Assembly: GCF_001905735.1 (NCBI RefSeq)
Contig: NZ_LISW01000002.1
Location: forward strand, 904,426 to 968,425
DNA: 64,000 nt
Direction of reading: 5' to 3'
Source of the DNA: Streptomyces sp. CB01249
GTDB taxonomy: Bacteria; Actinomycetota; Actinomycetes; Streptomycetales; Streptomycetaceae
Made by a program: the position numbers and the translations under genes. Shown here in pieces: positions 42,380-50,901 of this stretch (its first letter is position 1; every line of letters begins with the position of its first letter). The notes beneath the pieces are model-generated. The model was not told where the DNA came from. It did not search any database and saw only the letters and a program-made list of their open reading frames with translations.

Positions 42380-43378
42380 TCACACCGGCCGGAAGTGGTG
42401 GTAGCGGTGGTGCGTCGCGAAGCCCATCCCGTCGTACAGCGCGCGGGCGCCCTCGTTGTCCGCCTCCACCTGCAGCCAGGCCGCGGACGCGCCCTCGTCC
42501 ATCGCCTGCCGGGCCAGCGCGGTCATCACGGCCGTCGCCAGGCCCCGGCGGCGGTGCTCGGGAGCCACCTCGACGGCCATGAAACCGGCCCACCGCCCGT
42601 CCACCACGCACCGCCCGATCGCGGCGGGCGCTCCGCCCTCCTCGCCGGGCACGGTCGCGAACCACACCGAGGGGCCGCCGTGCAGCACCGCCGTCACCTC
42701 AGGACCCGGCGCCCCCACGCGCTGGTAGCGGGAGAGCCACGCTGTACCGGCCGTACGCTCCAGCCGGACCCGGGACACCTCGGCCGGCAGGTCACCGACC
42801 GGGGCGAGCGCCGCGATCCGCACCTCCGCCGTCACCTCGCGCCGCCAGCCGTGCTCCTCCAGCGCCGCGCACAGTTCCTCCTGCGCGCCCTCGGCGCCGG
42901 TCGCGGTCTGTACGTACGCGGGCAGCCCCCGGTCCGCGTACCACGCGCGGACGCGTCCGAGCGCCGCGTCGAGCGGCATGCCCGGGTCGCCGAGCGGCAG
43001 CACCGAGTTGGCGCGGCGGGTGAATCCGGCGGCGGCGCGCAACTGCCAGTCGCCCAGCGGCTCGCTCTCCACGGGCTGCCAGGCGCGCGCGGTCACCCGG
43101 GCGAGTTCGGCGAAGGAGGCGGCGGGGCCGCGGCGCCGGGCCGGGGCGGAGGGCACGACCTTGCCCGCCACGAGCGAGGACTCCGCGATGCGCACCGACA
43201 CGCCGTTCTTGGGTGTGACGCACAGCACACCGTCGTTCCATGATGTGAGAACGCCGACCGTGTCGGTGAATTTCGCCCCGTCGGAGCCGTCTTCGCCCAG
43301 ACGCCGGACTGATACCCGTTTGCCCACGTCAGCCGGTGCAATTCGGACCTCAAGCCGTCCGCCGATGGTGAATTCCAC
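42380..43378 (-). CDS. GNAT acetyltransferase with N-terminal barrel-like domain
   Basis: A 332-residue protein from a GTG start (coding MEFTIGGRLEVRIAP). Residues 1-75 form a small beta-rich domain (VGKRVSVRRLGE, VGVLTSWNDGVLCVTPKNG). The C-terminal 130 residues are a GNAT domain with the acetyl-CoA loop EHRRRGLATAVMTAL and DNEGARALYDGMGFATHHRYHHF. The substrate is unknown. It is divergent from the ferredoxin gene and starts an operon with the SirB1-like gene. Confidence 0.85.
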   Translation of the reverse strand: MEFTIGGRLEVRIAPADVGKRVSVRRLGEDGSDGAKFTDTVGVLTSWNDGVLCVTPKNGVSVRIAESSLVAGKVVPSAPARRRGPAASFAELARVTARAWQPVESEPLGDWQLRAAAGFTRRANSVLPLGDPGMPLDAALGRVRAWYADRGLPAYVQTATGAEGAQEELCAALEEHGWRREVTAEVRIAALAPVGDLPAEVSRVRLERTAGTAWLSRYQRVGAPGPEVTAVLHGGPSVWFATVPGEEGGAPAAIGRCVVDGRWAGFMAVEVAPEHRRRGLATAVMTALARQAMDEGASAAWLQVEADNEGARALYDGMGFATHHRYHHFRPV

Positions 43379-43495
43379 AGCTCTGTCCGCCCCTCCTGTT
43401 CGGATCGTGCCCGCGAACGGAGATACTAGGTGCGGGCATCGACGACGCCGCGCTCCCGCGCGAGAGCCAACGCCCTACCGAGGAGGAACGACAGC

Positions 43496-43816
43496 GTGAC
43501 CTACGTCATCGCGCAGCCTTGTGTCGACGTCAAGGACAAGGCCTGCATCGAAGAGTGCCCCGTCGACTGCATCTACGAGGGCCAGCGGTCCTTGTACATC
43601 CACCCGGACGAGTGCGTCGACTGTGGAGCCTGCGAGCCGGTCTGCCCGGTGGAAGCGATCTTCTACGAGGACGACACCCCGGACGAGTGGAAGGACTACT
43701 ACAAGGCGAACGTCGAGTTCTTCGACGACCTCGGTTCGCCGGGTGGTGCCTCCAAGCTTGGTCTGATCGAGCGCGACCACGCGTTCATCGCCGCGCTGCC
43801 GCCGCAGAACCAGTAA
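43496..43816 (+). CDS. fdxA: 7Fe ferredoxin FdxA
   Basis: A 106-residue actinobacterial 7Fe ferredoxin. The N-terminal cluster ligands are in CVDVKDKACIEECPVDC and the [4Fe-4S] motif is CVDCGACEPVCPVEA; a C-terminal extension (EWKDYYKANVEFFDDLG) is normal. It carries electrons to enzymes such as P450s. The GTG start has GAGGAGGAA 7 nt upstream. A terminator follows, then dapC, the usual neighbour in actinobacteria. Confidence 0.96.
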   Translation: MTYVIAQPCVDVKDKACIEECPVDCIYEGQRSLYIHPDECVDCGACEPVCPVEAIFYEDDTPDEWKDYYKANVEFFDDLGSPGGASKLGLIERDHAFIAALPPQNQ

Positions 43817-43840
43817 CAGCGCCCCGGCACGTGCGCCGCC

Positions 43841-43871
43841 CGGTCCCGTACGGCTCGCCGCCGTGCGGGAC
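43841..43871 (+). terminator. terminator of fdxA
   Basis: GGTCCCGTACGGC, 5-nt loop, GCCGTGCGGGACC: 13 pairs with one G-U, 25 nt after the stop. Confidence 0.75.
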
Positions 43872-43933
43872 CGCGGTGTTTCCCGCGCCCGCCGGGCCGC
43901 CCGCGTGAACTCCGTACGAGAAAGCAGAGAGCC

Positions 43934-45028
43934 GTGTCCGCAGTCTCCTCCCGCCTCCCGGTCTTCCCCTGGGACAAGCTGGCGCCCTACAAGTCGACGG
44001 CCGAGGCCCACCCGGACGGGATCGTGGACCTGTCCGTCGGGACCCCCGTCGACCCGGTGCCCGAGCTGATCCGGCAGGCGCTCGTCGCGGCTGCGGACAG
44101 CCCCGGCTATCCGACGGTGTGGGGGACCGCCGCGCTGCGCGACGCGCTCACCGGCTGGGTGGAGCGGCGGCTCGGCGCGGTCTCGGTCGCCCATGAGAAC
44201 GTGCTGCCCGTCGTCGGCTCCAAGGAGCTGGTGGCCTGGCTGCCGACCCAGCTGGGCCTGGGCCCCGGCGACAAGGTCGCCTACCCGCGCCTCGCCTACC
44301 CGACGTACGAGGTCGGCGCCCGGCTCTGCGGCGCGGAGCCGGTGGTCTACGACGACCCGACCGAGCTCGACCCGGCCGGCCTGAAGCTCCTCTGGCTCAA
44401 CTCCCCGTCCAACCCGACCGGCCGCGTCCTCGCCAAGGACGAGCTGATCCGCATCGTCGCCTGGGCGCGCGAGCACGGCGTCCTGGTCTTCAGCGACGAG
44501 TGCTACCTGGAGCTGGGCTGGGAAGCGGAGCCGGTCTCGGTGCTCCACCCGGACGTGTGCGGCGGTACGTACGAGGGCGTCGTCGCCGTCCACTCCCTCT
44601 CGAAGCGGTCCAACCTGGCGGGCTATCGCGCCGCGTTCATCGCGGGCGACGCGGCCGTACTGGGCGAGCTGCTGCAGATCCGCAAGCACGGCGGGATGAT
44701 GACGGCCGCACCCGTCCAGGCCGCGACCGTCGCCGCGCTCGGCGACGACACGCACGTCGCCGAGCAGCGCACCCGGTACGCGGACCGGCGCGCCGCCCTG
44801 CGCACGGCCCTGGAGGCCCACGGCTTCCGCATCGAGCACAGCGAGGCGAGCCTCTACCTCTGGGCCACCCGCGACGAACCCTGCTGGGACACCGTGGCGT
44901 ACCTGGCCGAGCTGGGAATCCTGGTCGCGCCCGGCGACTTCTACGGACCGGCCGGCGACCGCTTCGTCCGCGTGGCGTTCACGGCCACGGACGAGCGCGT
45001 GGCGGCGGCGGTCAAGCGCCTCGGCTGA
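43934..45028 (+). CDS. dapC: succinyldiaminopimelate transaminase DapC
   Basis: A 364-residue PLP fold-type I aminotransferase that makes N-succinyl-LL-diaminopimelate in lysine and cell-wall synthesis. It starts MSAVSSRLPVFPWDKLAPYK. The PLP-lysine is in VAVHSLSKRSNLAGYR, and LLWLNSPSNPTGRVL and VFSDECYLELGW contact the cofactor. Location after fdxA and near dapE supports DapC over other aminotransferases. It has a GTG start with GAGAG upstream; a 16-bp terminator follows. Confidence 0.92.
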   Translation: MSAVSSRLPVFPWDKLAPYKSTAEAHPDGIVDLSVGTPVDPVPELIRQALVAAADSPGYPTVWGTAALRDALTGWVERRLGAVSVAHENVLPVVGSKELVAWLPTQLGLGPGDKVAYPRLAYPTYEVGARLCGAEPVVYDDPTELDPAGLKLLWLNSPSNPTGRVLAKDELIRIVAWAREHGVLVFSDECYLELGWEAEPVSVLHPDVCGGTYEGVVAVHSLSKRSNLAGYRAAFIAGDAAVLGELLQIRKHGGMMTAAPVQAATVAALGDDTHVAEQRTRYADRRAALRTALEAHGFRIEHSEASLYLWATRDEPCWDTVAYLAELGILVAPGDFYGPAGDRFVRVAFTATDERVAAAVKRLG

Positions 45029-45042
45029 CCACCGGCGTACGA

Positions 45043-45078
45043 GAGGGCCCCCGGGAGCACGCGCTCCCGGGGGCCCTC
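45043..45078. terminator. bidirectional terminator between dapC and the secreted protein gene
   Basis: A perfect 16-bp stem (arms starting GAGGGCCCCCGGGAGC) around ACGC, in the 66-nt gap between convergent genes, so it can serve both. Confidence 0.9.
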
Positions 45079-45094
45079 ATGCGTGGGGCGGGCC

Positions 45095-45544
45095 TCAGCC
45101 GAGCGGCAGGCCCTGGGTGAGCGCGTCGGTGGGCAGACCGCCCTTGGCCGCGCCGGTGAGGGCGCCGGCGACGTCGGTGCCCTTGGACGAGCCCTTGGAC
45201 GAGCCCTTCGACGAGCTCTTGGTCGCGCTCTTGGCCGTGCCGGAGACCTTCTTCGCGGCGGGGGCGGCCTTGCCGCCGACATCGGTGAGCGTCTTGCCCG
45301 CCACCGGCAGCGCGGTGCCGACGAGCTTGCCGCCGGTCTCGTTCGCCGCACCCGAGGCCGGCTTGGCGGCGCCTTCGACCGTCTTGCCGAGACCGGAACC
45401 CTCGACGCTGGTGAGACCGCCGAGGTCCGGGGCCTGCGGGAGCTCCGCGGCACCCGCGGCACCGGCCGCACCGACCACGGGGGCCGCACCCGCCGCGATC
45501 AGCAGCGCGGTACGGGCGATCCGACGGGTCAGGGGGAGGGACAT
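45095..45544 (-). CDS. small secreted Ala/Gly/Lys-rich protein, unknown function
   Basis: A 149-residue protein with a signal peptide (MSLPLTRRIARTALLIAAGA, cleaved near AGAAGAAE). The mature part is low-complexity and helical-looking, with LPQAPDLGGLTSVEGSGLG, a triple SSKG repeat coded by a 12-bp tandem repeat near 45182-45217, and the end LTQGLPLG. AAGGAG precedes the ATG. I know of similar exported Streptomyces proteins but of no function. Confidence 0.75.
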   Translation of the reverse strand: MSLPLTRRIARTALLIAAGAAPVVGAAGAAGAAELPQAPDLGGLTSVEGSGLGKTVEGAAKPASGAANETGGKLVGTALPVAGKTLTDVGGKAAPAAKKVSGTAKSATKSSSKGSSKGSSKGTDVAGALTGAAKGGLPTDALTQGLPLG

Positions 45545-45858
45545 GATGCTCCTTCGACGGGAGAGGAATTCGGGCTATCCGTGAGCCGGACGCCATGACA
45601 ACCGTCGTGGGGGCGGGTGAGGTTGCGGTGCGGTGACGTAAAGACTGAGCAATGCGTCGGATAATCCTCAGCGGAGGAACCCGGGCAAACGGTGCGCTCC
45701 GCCGTCACCCGGCGAACCGTCACTCCCCTTGCGCCGCAAGGCTCACGGGAGGCGCGCGACCGACCCCCGATGGACCTTCAGGGGGGCGCCGGGGGCGCAC
45801 GACGGTACCCCCGTCCGGGCGACGGCCCGCACGCGTGCGCGGGCGGCCTCGAGCGTGC

Positions 45859-46782
45859 TCAGCTCACCAGGCGGAGCCGTACCTCGTCCGTGTCGGACGC
45901 CTCGCGCTTCGACGCCTCGCGCTCCGTGCGCCAGCCCGAGCCTGCCGCCCAGACCCGGCCCCCGTACGCGACCTGATCGATGCCCAGCGCCTCCGACTGG
46001 GCCACCGCCCAGTGCGCCAGCTCCCAGCCGCGCTGCGGTACGCCGTCCCGGTCGGCGCGGCGGTCCGCCCGCACCGGGACGGTGAGCGCGCCCGAGGCCG
46101 CGGGGCCCGCCGCGGCGGTGCCGGCCGGAAGGACGCCCTCGCCGAACGCGTTCACCAGGGCCGCCCGCACCTTCGTCGCATCGCCCGTCCCGGCGGTGGT
46201 CCGCGGCGGCTCGCAGTCCAGCGCGGCCGGGGTGCGGCCGGTCAGCGCGGCGGCCAGCAGCGCCGCGTCCGGCTCGTGCTTGGCGTACGCCTGCGGGAAA
46301 CCGCTGCGCTGGACGCGCTGCGCGGCCTCGGTCAGCGGCAGCCGCGAATAGCCCGGCACCTTGGCCAGGTGCTCGTAGAACTTCCCGGCCGCGTACACCG
46401 GGTCCATGATCTGCTGCTCGGTTCCCCAGCCCTGCGAGGGCCGCTGCTGGAACAGCCCGAGCGAGTCCCGGTCGCCGTGGTCGAGGTTGTGCAGCGCGGA
46501 CTCCTGCAACGCCGTGGCCAGCGCGATGGTGACCGCGCGCTCCGGCATCCCGCGCCGGGTGCCGACGGCGGAGATCGTCGCGGCATTGGCGGCCTGCTCG
46601 GGCGTGAGCCGGTACGAACCGTCCGCCGACCGCACCGTGCACTGATCGGACCCGCGCCCGCCCGAAACGTACTGAACCGTCAGATAACCGGCCACCGCCG
46701 CGAGCACACCGACGGCCGCCACGATCCGCAGCCGGCGACTGCGGCCGGGACGCCGGGGAGCAGCGGAATCGGTCCTGGTCAC
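45859..46782 (-). CDS. membrane-anchored lysozyme-like protein
   Basis: A 307-residue protein from a GTG at 46782. It has a basic N-terminus ([12 protein letters not shown]), one membrane helix ([20 protein letters not shown]) and an extracytoplasmic domain. [19 protein letters not shown] followed by [14 protein letters not shown] looks like the catalytic-Glu region of lysozyme-like/transglycosylase folds, so it may cut or bind peptidoglycan. A possible -10 (TACCGT) lies 7 nt before the GTG and there is no ribosome binding site, so it is probably leaderless. It is divergent from dapE by only 36 nt. Confidence 0.72.
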   Translation of the reverse strand: MTRTDSAAPRRPGRSRRLRIVAAVGVLAAVAGYLTVQYVSGGRGSDQCTVRSADGSYRLTPEQAANAATISAVGTRRGMPERAVTIALATALQESALHNLDHGDRDSLGLFQQRPSQGWGTEQQIMDPVYAAGKFYEHLAKVPGYSRLPLTEAAQRVQRSGFPQAYAKHEPDAALLAAALTGRTPAALDCEPPRTTAGTGDATKVRAALVNAFGEGVLPAGTAAAGPAASGALTVPVRADRRADRDGVPQRGWELAHWAVAQSEALGIDQVAYGGRVWAAGSGWRTEREASKREASDTDEVRLRLVS

Positions 46783-46818
46783 AGGGCCCACGGTACGCGA
46801 GGCACTAGGCTCGTAGCC
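46783..46818. promoter_or_regulatory. 36-nt divergent leaderless promoters (lysozyme-like gene / dapE)
   Basis: Plus strand: TAGGCT (46806-46811) is 7 nt before the dapE ATG. Minus strand: TACCGT (46795-46790) is 7 nt before the GTG at 46782. Neither gene has a ribosome binding site, and there is no room for normal leaders. The -35 regions would fall around or inside the opposite gene starts; I see no strong -35 match on either side. Confidence 0.6.
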
Positions 46819-47898
46819 ATGGCCGAAAGCATGCTTGACCTCACCCTTGACGGGCCCGCCCTCACCGCCGCGCTCGTGGACTTCCCCTCGGTCAGCGGGG
46901 ACGAGAAGGACCTTGCCGACGCGATCGAGACGGCGCTGCGCGCACTGCCGCACCTGAGCGTCGAGCGGTACGGGAACAACGTCGTGGCCAGGACGGATCT
47001 CGGCCGTTCCGAACGCGTGATCCTGGCCGGGCACATCGACACCGTGCCGATCGCCGACAACGTGCCCTCCCGGCTCGACGCGGACGGCCTCCTCTGGGGC
47101 TGCGGCACCTCCGACATGAAGTCCGGCGTCGCCGTCCAGCTGCGCATCGCCGCCACCGTGCCGGAGCCCAACCGGGACCTCACCTTCGTCTTCTACGACC
47201 AGGAGGAGGTCGCCGCCCACCTCAACGGCCTCGGCCGCATCGCCGACGCCCACCCGGACTGGCTGAAGGGCGACTTCGCCATCCTGCTGGAGGGCTCGAA
47301 CGGCGAGGTCGAGGGCGGCTGCCAGGGCACCCTGCGCGTCTTCCTCCACCTGACGGGCGAGCGCGCGCACTCCGCGCGCAGCTGGATGGGGTCCAACGCC
47401 ATCCACGCCGCCGCCCCGGTCCTCGCCCGCCTCGCCGCGTACGAGCCCCGGCGGCCGGTGATCGACGGCCTGGAGTACCACGAGGGCCTGAACGCCGTAC
47501 GCATCGAGGGCGGCGTCGCCAACAACGTCATCCCCGACGCCTGCACGGTCGTCGTCAACTACCGCTACGCCCCCGACCTCGGTCAGGAGGAGGCCCTGGC
47601 CCACGTCCGCGAGGTCTTCGCGGAGTGCGGCGTCGCGGAGTTCACGGTGGACGACCACTCCGGCGCGGCGATGCCCGGTCTCTCTCACCCGGCGGCCAAG
47701 GCGTTCATGGACGCGGTCGGCGGCGTCGCCCGGCCCAAGTTCGGCTGGACGGACGTGGCCCGCTTCGGCCCCCTCGGCGTCCCCGCGGTCAACTACGGCC
47801 CCGGCGACCCCGTCCTCGCCCACAAGCGCGACGAGCACGTCAAGGTCGAGCGCATCACCCACTGCGAGGAGCGCCTGCGCTCCTGGCTCACCGCCTGA
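46819..47898 (+). CDS. dapE: succinyl-diaminopimelate desuccinylase DapE
   Basis: A 359-residue M20 family zinc enzyme that frees LL-diaminopimelate. Metal and catalytic stretches are [14 protein letters not shown] (His, Asp), [10 protein letters not shown] (bridging Asp), [11 protein letters not shown] (Glu general base) and [15 protein letters not shown]; the last zinc His is in [10 protein letters not shown]. The dimerisation domain includes [19 protein letters not shown] lies 7 nt before the ATG, a leaderless arrangement. It completes the DapC-DapE pair of the succinylase branch. Confidence 0.95.
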   Translation: MAESMLDLTLDGPALTAALVDFPSVSGDEKDLADAIETALRALPHLSVERYGNNVVARTDLGRSERVILAGHIDTVPIADNVPSRLDADGLLWGCGTSDMKSGVAVQLRIAATVPEPNRDLTFVFYDQEEVAAHLNGLGRIADAHPDWLKGDFAILLEGSNGEVEGGCQGTLRVFLHLTGERAHSARSWMGSNAIHAAAPVLARLAAYEPRRPVIDGLEYHEGLNAVRIEGGVANNVIPDACTVVVNYRYAPDLGQEEALAHVREVFAECGVAEFTVDDHSGAAMPGLSHPAAKAFMDAVGGVARPKFGWTDVARFGPLGVPAVNYGPGDPVLAHKRDEHVKVERITHCEERLRSWLTA

Positions 47899-48006
47899 CC
47901 CACGTCCGACCTTCCGCCTTCCCCTGTCCGTAACCCGTGGCGATCTACGCTGGCGGGAGACGGAGGCGTCGCAGGGCGCCCCCGACGTCGGCGGAGGGAG
48001 CAGGTC

Positions 48007-48792
48007 ATGGGCGACCGCGAGGACGCGCGCATTCCCGAGGGTGCGGAGATTCCCGAGGGCGCGGTACGGCCCGAGGAGCAGCGCCTCGGACCCGTACTGC
48101 GCCGCAGGGACCAGGTGCAGCCCGGCACGACCGATCAGCGGCTGCTGGATTCCGAGGACGACTCCGAGTGGGTGCACACCGACCCGTGGCGGGTGATGCG
48201 CATCCAGTCGGAGTTCGTGGAGGGCTTCGGCGCGCTCGCCGAACTGCCGAGCGCCATCAGCGTCTTCGGCTCGGCCCGTACGCCCGCCGGTGCGCCGGAG
48301 TACGAGGCGGGTGTACGGATCGGCAGGGCGCTGGTCGACGCGGGCTTCGCGGTCATCACCGGGGGCGGGCCGGGCGCGATGGAGGCGGCGAACCGGGGCG
48401 CGCGCGAGGCGAGCGGCATCTCGGTCGGCCTCGGCATCGAGCTGCCCTTCGAGTCCGGGCTGAACCCGCACGTCGACATCGGCGTCAACTTCCGCTACTT
48501 CTTCGTCCGCAAGACGATGTTCGTCAAGTACGCCCAGGGCTTCGTCGTCCTGCCCGGCGGCCTGGGCACCCTGGACGAACTCTTCGAGGCGCTGACCCTG
48601 GTCCAGACGGGCAAGGTCACCCGCTTCCCGATCGTCCTCTTCGGCACGGCGTACTGGGGCGGCCTGGTGGACTGGCTCCGCGACACGGTGGTGGCCCAGG
48701 GGAAGGCGTCCGAGCGGGATCTGTTGCTGTTCCACGTCACGGACGACGTGGACGAGGCGGTGGCGCTGGTGACGAAGGAAGTCGGCCGCTGA
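48007..48792 (+). CDS. LOG family (TIGR00730) phosphoribohydrolase-like protein
   Basis: A 261-residue Rossmann-like protein of the LOG family, once called lysine decarboxylase. It has SAISVFGSARTPAGAP, ITGGGPGAMEAANRGAREA, and the active-site motif PGGLGTLDELFEAL. LOG enzymes release the base from nucleoside monophosphates (cytokinin type). The N-terminal 60 residues are a charged extension. GGAGGGAGC is 6 nt before the ATG. Its place after dapE is conserved in mycobacteria (Rv1202, Rv1205). Confidence 0.9.
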   Translation: MGDREDARIPEGAEIPEGAVRPEEQRLGPVLRRRDQVQPGTTDQRLLDSEDDSEWVHTDPWRVMRIQSEFVEGFGALAELPSAISVFGSARTPAGAPEYEAGVRIGRALVDAGFAVITGGGPGAMEAANRGAREASGISVGLGIELPFESGLNPHVDIGVNFRYFFVRKTMFVKYAQGFVVLPGGLGTLDELFEALTLVQTGKVTRFPIVLFGTAYWGGLVDWLRDTVVAQGKASERDLLLFHVTDDVDEAVALVTKEVGR

Positions 48793-48799
48793 GCGTTAC

Positions 48800-48915
48800 G
48801 GGGGCGCTGCCCCCGTACCCCCGCTCCTCAATCGCCGGAGGGGCTTGATTTTGGCCGCGCGGCCACTTTCAGCCCCGCCGGCGTTTGAGGCGCGGGGTCC
48901 GGGGCGGAGCCCCGG
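48800..48915. repeat. Streptomyces-type intergenic repeat element
   Basis: A set of nested palindromes: GGGGGCGCTGCCCCC (48800-48814), an imperfect inverted repeat with arms CCTCAATCGCCGGAGGGGCT (48826-48845) and AGCCCCGCCGGCGTTTGAGG (48871-48890), and CCGGGGCGGAGCCCCGG (48899-48915). I recognise this sequence type as one scattered in many Streptomyces intergenic regions. It lies between convergent genes and probably also ends their transcripts. Confidence 0.75.
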
Positions 48916-48927
48916 AAACCCCAACCC

Positions 48928-49800
48928 CTACGCCAGCCCCCGCCGCGCGACCGCCGGGGGCCGCCACCCCGCGAGGGAAGCCACCATGTCCAGGACATCC
49001 CGTGTCTCGGCCACCTCGTGGACCCGGTACACCCGCGCCCCCAGCCACGCGGACACCGCCGTCGTCGCCAGGGTCCCGAGGAGCCGTTCCTTCACCGGCC
49101 GGTCCAGCGTCTCGCCCACGAAGTCCTTGTTGGAGAGCGAGACCAGCACCGGCCACCCCGTCTCCGCCATCTCGCCGAGCCGGCGCGTCGCCTCCAGCGA
49201 GTGCCGGGTGTTCTTCCCGAAGTCGTGCCCGGGGTCGATCATGATCCCGTCCGGCCGGACCCCCAGGGACACGGCCCGCTCGGCCAGCCCCACGGTCACC
49301 CGCAGGATGTCGGCCATCACGTCCTCGTACCCCACCCGGTGCGGCCGGGTCCGGGGCTCCGCCCCGCCCGCGTGGGTGCACACCAGCCCCGCCCCGTACC
49401 GCGCCGCGACCTCCGCGAGCTTCGGGTCCACCCCGCCCCACGCGTCGTTCAGCAGGTCCGCCCCCGCCTCGCAGACCGCCTCGCCGACCTCGTGGCGCCA
49501 GGTGTCGACGCTGATGACCACGTCCGGGTGGCGGCGGCGCACCTCGGCGACGAACCCGACCGTGCGACGGGCCTCCTCCTCGGCGGTGACCTCGTCACCG
49601 GGCCCCGCCTTGACGCCGCCGATGTCGATGATCGCCGCGCCGTCGGCCACGGCCCGCTCGACCCGGGCGAGCGCCGGTTCGTCCCGGAAGGTGGCGCCCC
49701 GGTCGTAGAAGGAGTCCGGGGTGCGGTTCACGATCGCCATGATCACCTGCTCGTGCGCCCCGAATTCACGCCGCCCCAGCCGGAGCACACCGCTTGCCAT
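48928..49800 (-). CDS. dihydropteroate synthase paralogue (FolP2-like)
   Basis: A 290-residue DHPS-family TIM barrel. The first signature is IMAIVNRTPDSFYDRG where true DHPS has NVTPDSF; AAIIDIGGVKAGPGDE replaces the usual DIGGESTRPG; SLSNKDFVGETL replaces SRKSFLG; and the end of the barrel is VYRVHEV. The Asp for pterin binding (SVDTW) and LLNDAWGG are present. The position next to LOG and tag matches M. tuberculosis Rv1207, a paralogue reported to lack DHPS activity. AGGAAGGGA precedes the ATG. Confidence 0.88.
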   Translation of the reverse strand: MASGVLRLGRREFGAHEQVIMAIVNRTPDSFYDRGATFRDEPALARVERAVADGAAIIDIGGVKAGPGDEVTAEEEARRTVGFVAEVRRRHPDVVISVDTWRHEVGEAVCEAGADLLNDAWGGVDPKLAEVAARYGAGLVCTHAGGAEPRTRPHRVGYEDVMADILRVTVGLAERAVSLGVRPDGIMIDPGHDFGKNTRHSLEATRRLGEMAETGWPVLVSLSNKDFVGETLDRPVKERLLGTLATTAVSAWLGARVYRVHEVAETRDVLDMVASLAGWRPPAVARRGLA

Positions 49801-49920
49801 CCGTGTCCCTTCCTGTGAATCCGGCCCCGCATCATTCGCCGAGGCCAACAGCCGACACTAACTGTCAGTGCCGCATGGCACGATCGGACCCGGACGAATT
49901 CCGCTCCCGGGGAGATACGC

Positions 49921-50310
49921 GTGTTCTTGTTCTTGCTGCTGGCGATGGTGGTGGTGGTTGCCGCGGTCACCCTCGCGGTGGTCGGTGGAGGCAGGAGCGC
50001 CGTCCTGCAGGACGTGGCGCCCGAGCAGCTGACGGACCCGCTGCCCGCCTCGCGCCCGGTCGGCCGGGCGGACGTCGAGGCACTGCGGCTCCCCGTCGGC
50101 CTCCGGGGCTACCGGATGGCGGAGGTGGACGACGCGCTGGGCCGGCTCGGCGCCGAACTCGCCGAGCGGGACGCGCGGATCGCGGAGCTGGAGTCCGCCC
50201 TGGCCGGTGCGCAGGCGACCAGGACGAGCGGCCCCGACCTGTTCAAGCCCGACCTGTTCAAGGAGGGGCACGACCAGCCGCCCCACGACGACGAGGAGCC
50301 GGGCCGATGA
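49921..50310 (+). CDS. small DivIVA-domain membrane protein
   Basis: A 129-residue protein with an N-terminal membrane helix (FLFLLLAMVVVVAAVTLAVV), a segment LRLPVGLRGYRMAEVDDALGR matching the DivIVA N-terminal motif, a short coiled coil (LAERDARIAELESALAG) and a tail with a repeated DLFK word (PDLFKPDLFKEG). It starts with GTG and overlaps tag by 4 nt. The equivalent in mycobacteria (Rv1209 position) is of unknown role; polar localisation is plausible. Confidence 0.82.
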   Translation: MFLFLLLAMVVVVAAVTLAVVGGGRSAVLQDVAPEQLTDPLPASRPVGRADVEALRLPVGLRGYRMAEVDDALGRLGAELAERDARIAELESALAGAQATRTSGPDLFKPDLFKEGHDQPPHDDEEPGR

Positions 50311-50894
50311 CCGGCGGAGCCGTGGCGGCGGCGGACGGCGGACTGCGCTGCCCCTGGGGCCTGTCCACCGAGGACTACCTCTGGTACCACGACACGGAGT
50401 GGGGCCGCCCGGTCCACGGCGACGACGCCCTGTTCGAGCGGCTGTGCCTGGAGGCGTTCCAGTCGGGCCTGTCCTGGCTGACGATCCTGCGCCGCCGCGA
50501 GGGCTTCCGCAGCGCGTTCGCCGGATTCAGCATCCCGGCGGTCGCCGAGTTCACCGAGGTGGACCGGGAACGGCTGCTGGCCGACGAGGGGATCATCCGC
50601 AACCGCGCGAAGGTCGACGCGACCATGGCCAACGCCCGGGTGCTGGCCGGCTGGGGCACCGGCGAGCTGGACGAGCTGATCTGGTCGTACGCCCCCGACC
50701 CGCTGAGCCGCCCGGCCCCGAAGACCCTCGGGGACGTACCGGCGGTCACCCCCGAGTCCACGGCCCTGGCCAAGGAGCTGAAGAAGCGGGGGCTGCGATT
50801 CATCGGACCGACCACGGCCTACGCCCTGATGCAGGCGTGCGGCCTGGTGGACGACCATCTCGCCGACTGCGTCTCCCGCCCCACCCCCGCGTAG
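50307..50894 (+). CDS. tag: DNA-3-methyladenine glycosylase I
   Basis: A 195-residue Tag enzyme that removes 3-methyladenine from alkylated DNA. The zinc ligands are kept: Cys in LRCPWG, His in YHDTEWGRP, and His and Cys in VDDHLADC. Substrate stretches are EAFQSGLSWLTILRRREGFR and FIGPTTAYALMQACGLV. It is translationally coupled to the DivIVA-type gene by an ATGA overlap. Confidence 0.95.
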   Translation: MTGGAVAAADGGLRCPWGLSTEDYLWYHDTEWGRPVHGDDALFERLCLEAFQSGLSWLTILRRREGFRSAFAGFSIPAVAEFTEVDRERLLADEGIIRNRAKVDATMANARVLAGWGTGELDELIWSYAPDPLSRPAPKTLGDVPAVTPESTALAKELKKRGLRFIGPTTAYALMQACGLVDDHLADCVSRPTPA

Positions 50895-50901
50895 GACCCG
50901 C

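Noticed and set aside
48800-48915. Insertion sequence
   Set aside because: Only about 116 nt of palindromes, with no transposase and no visible target duplication.
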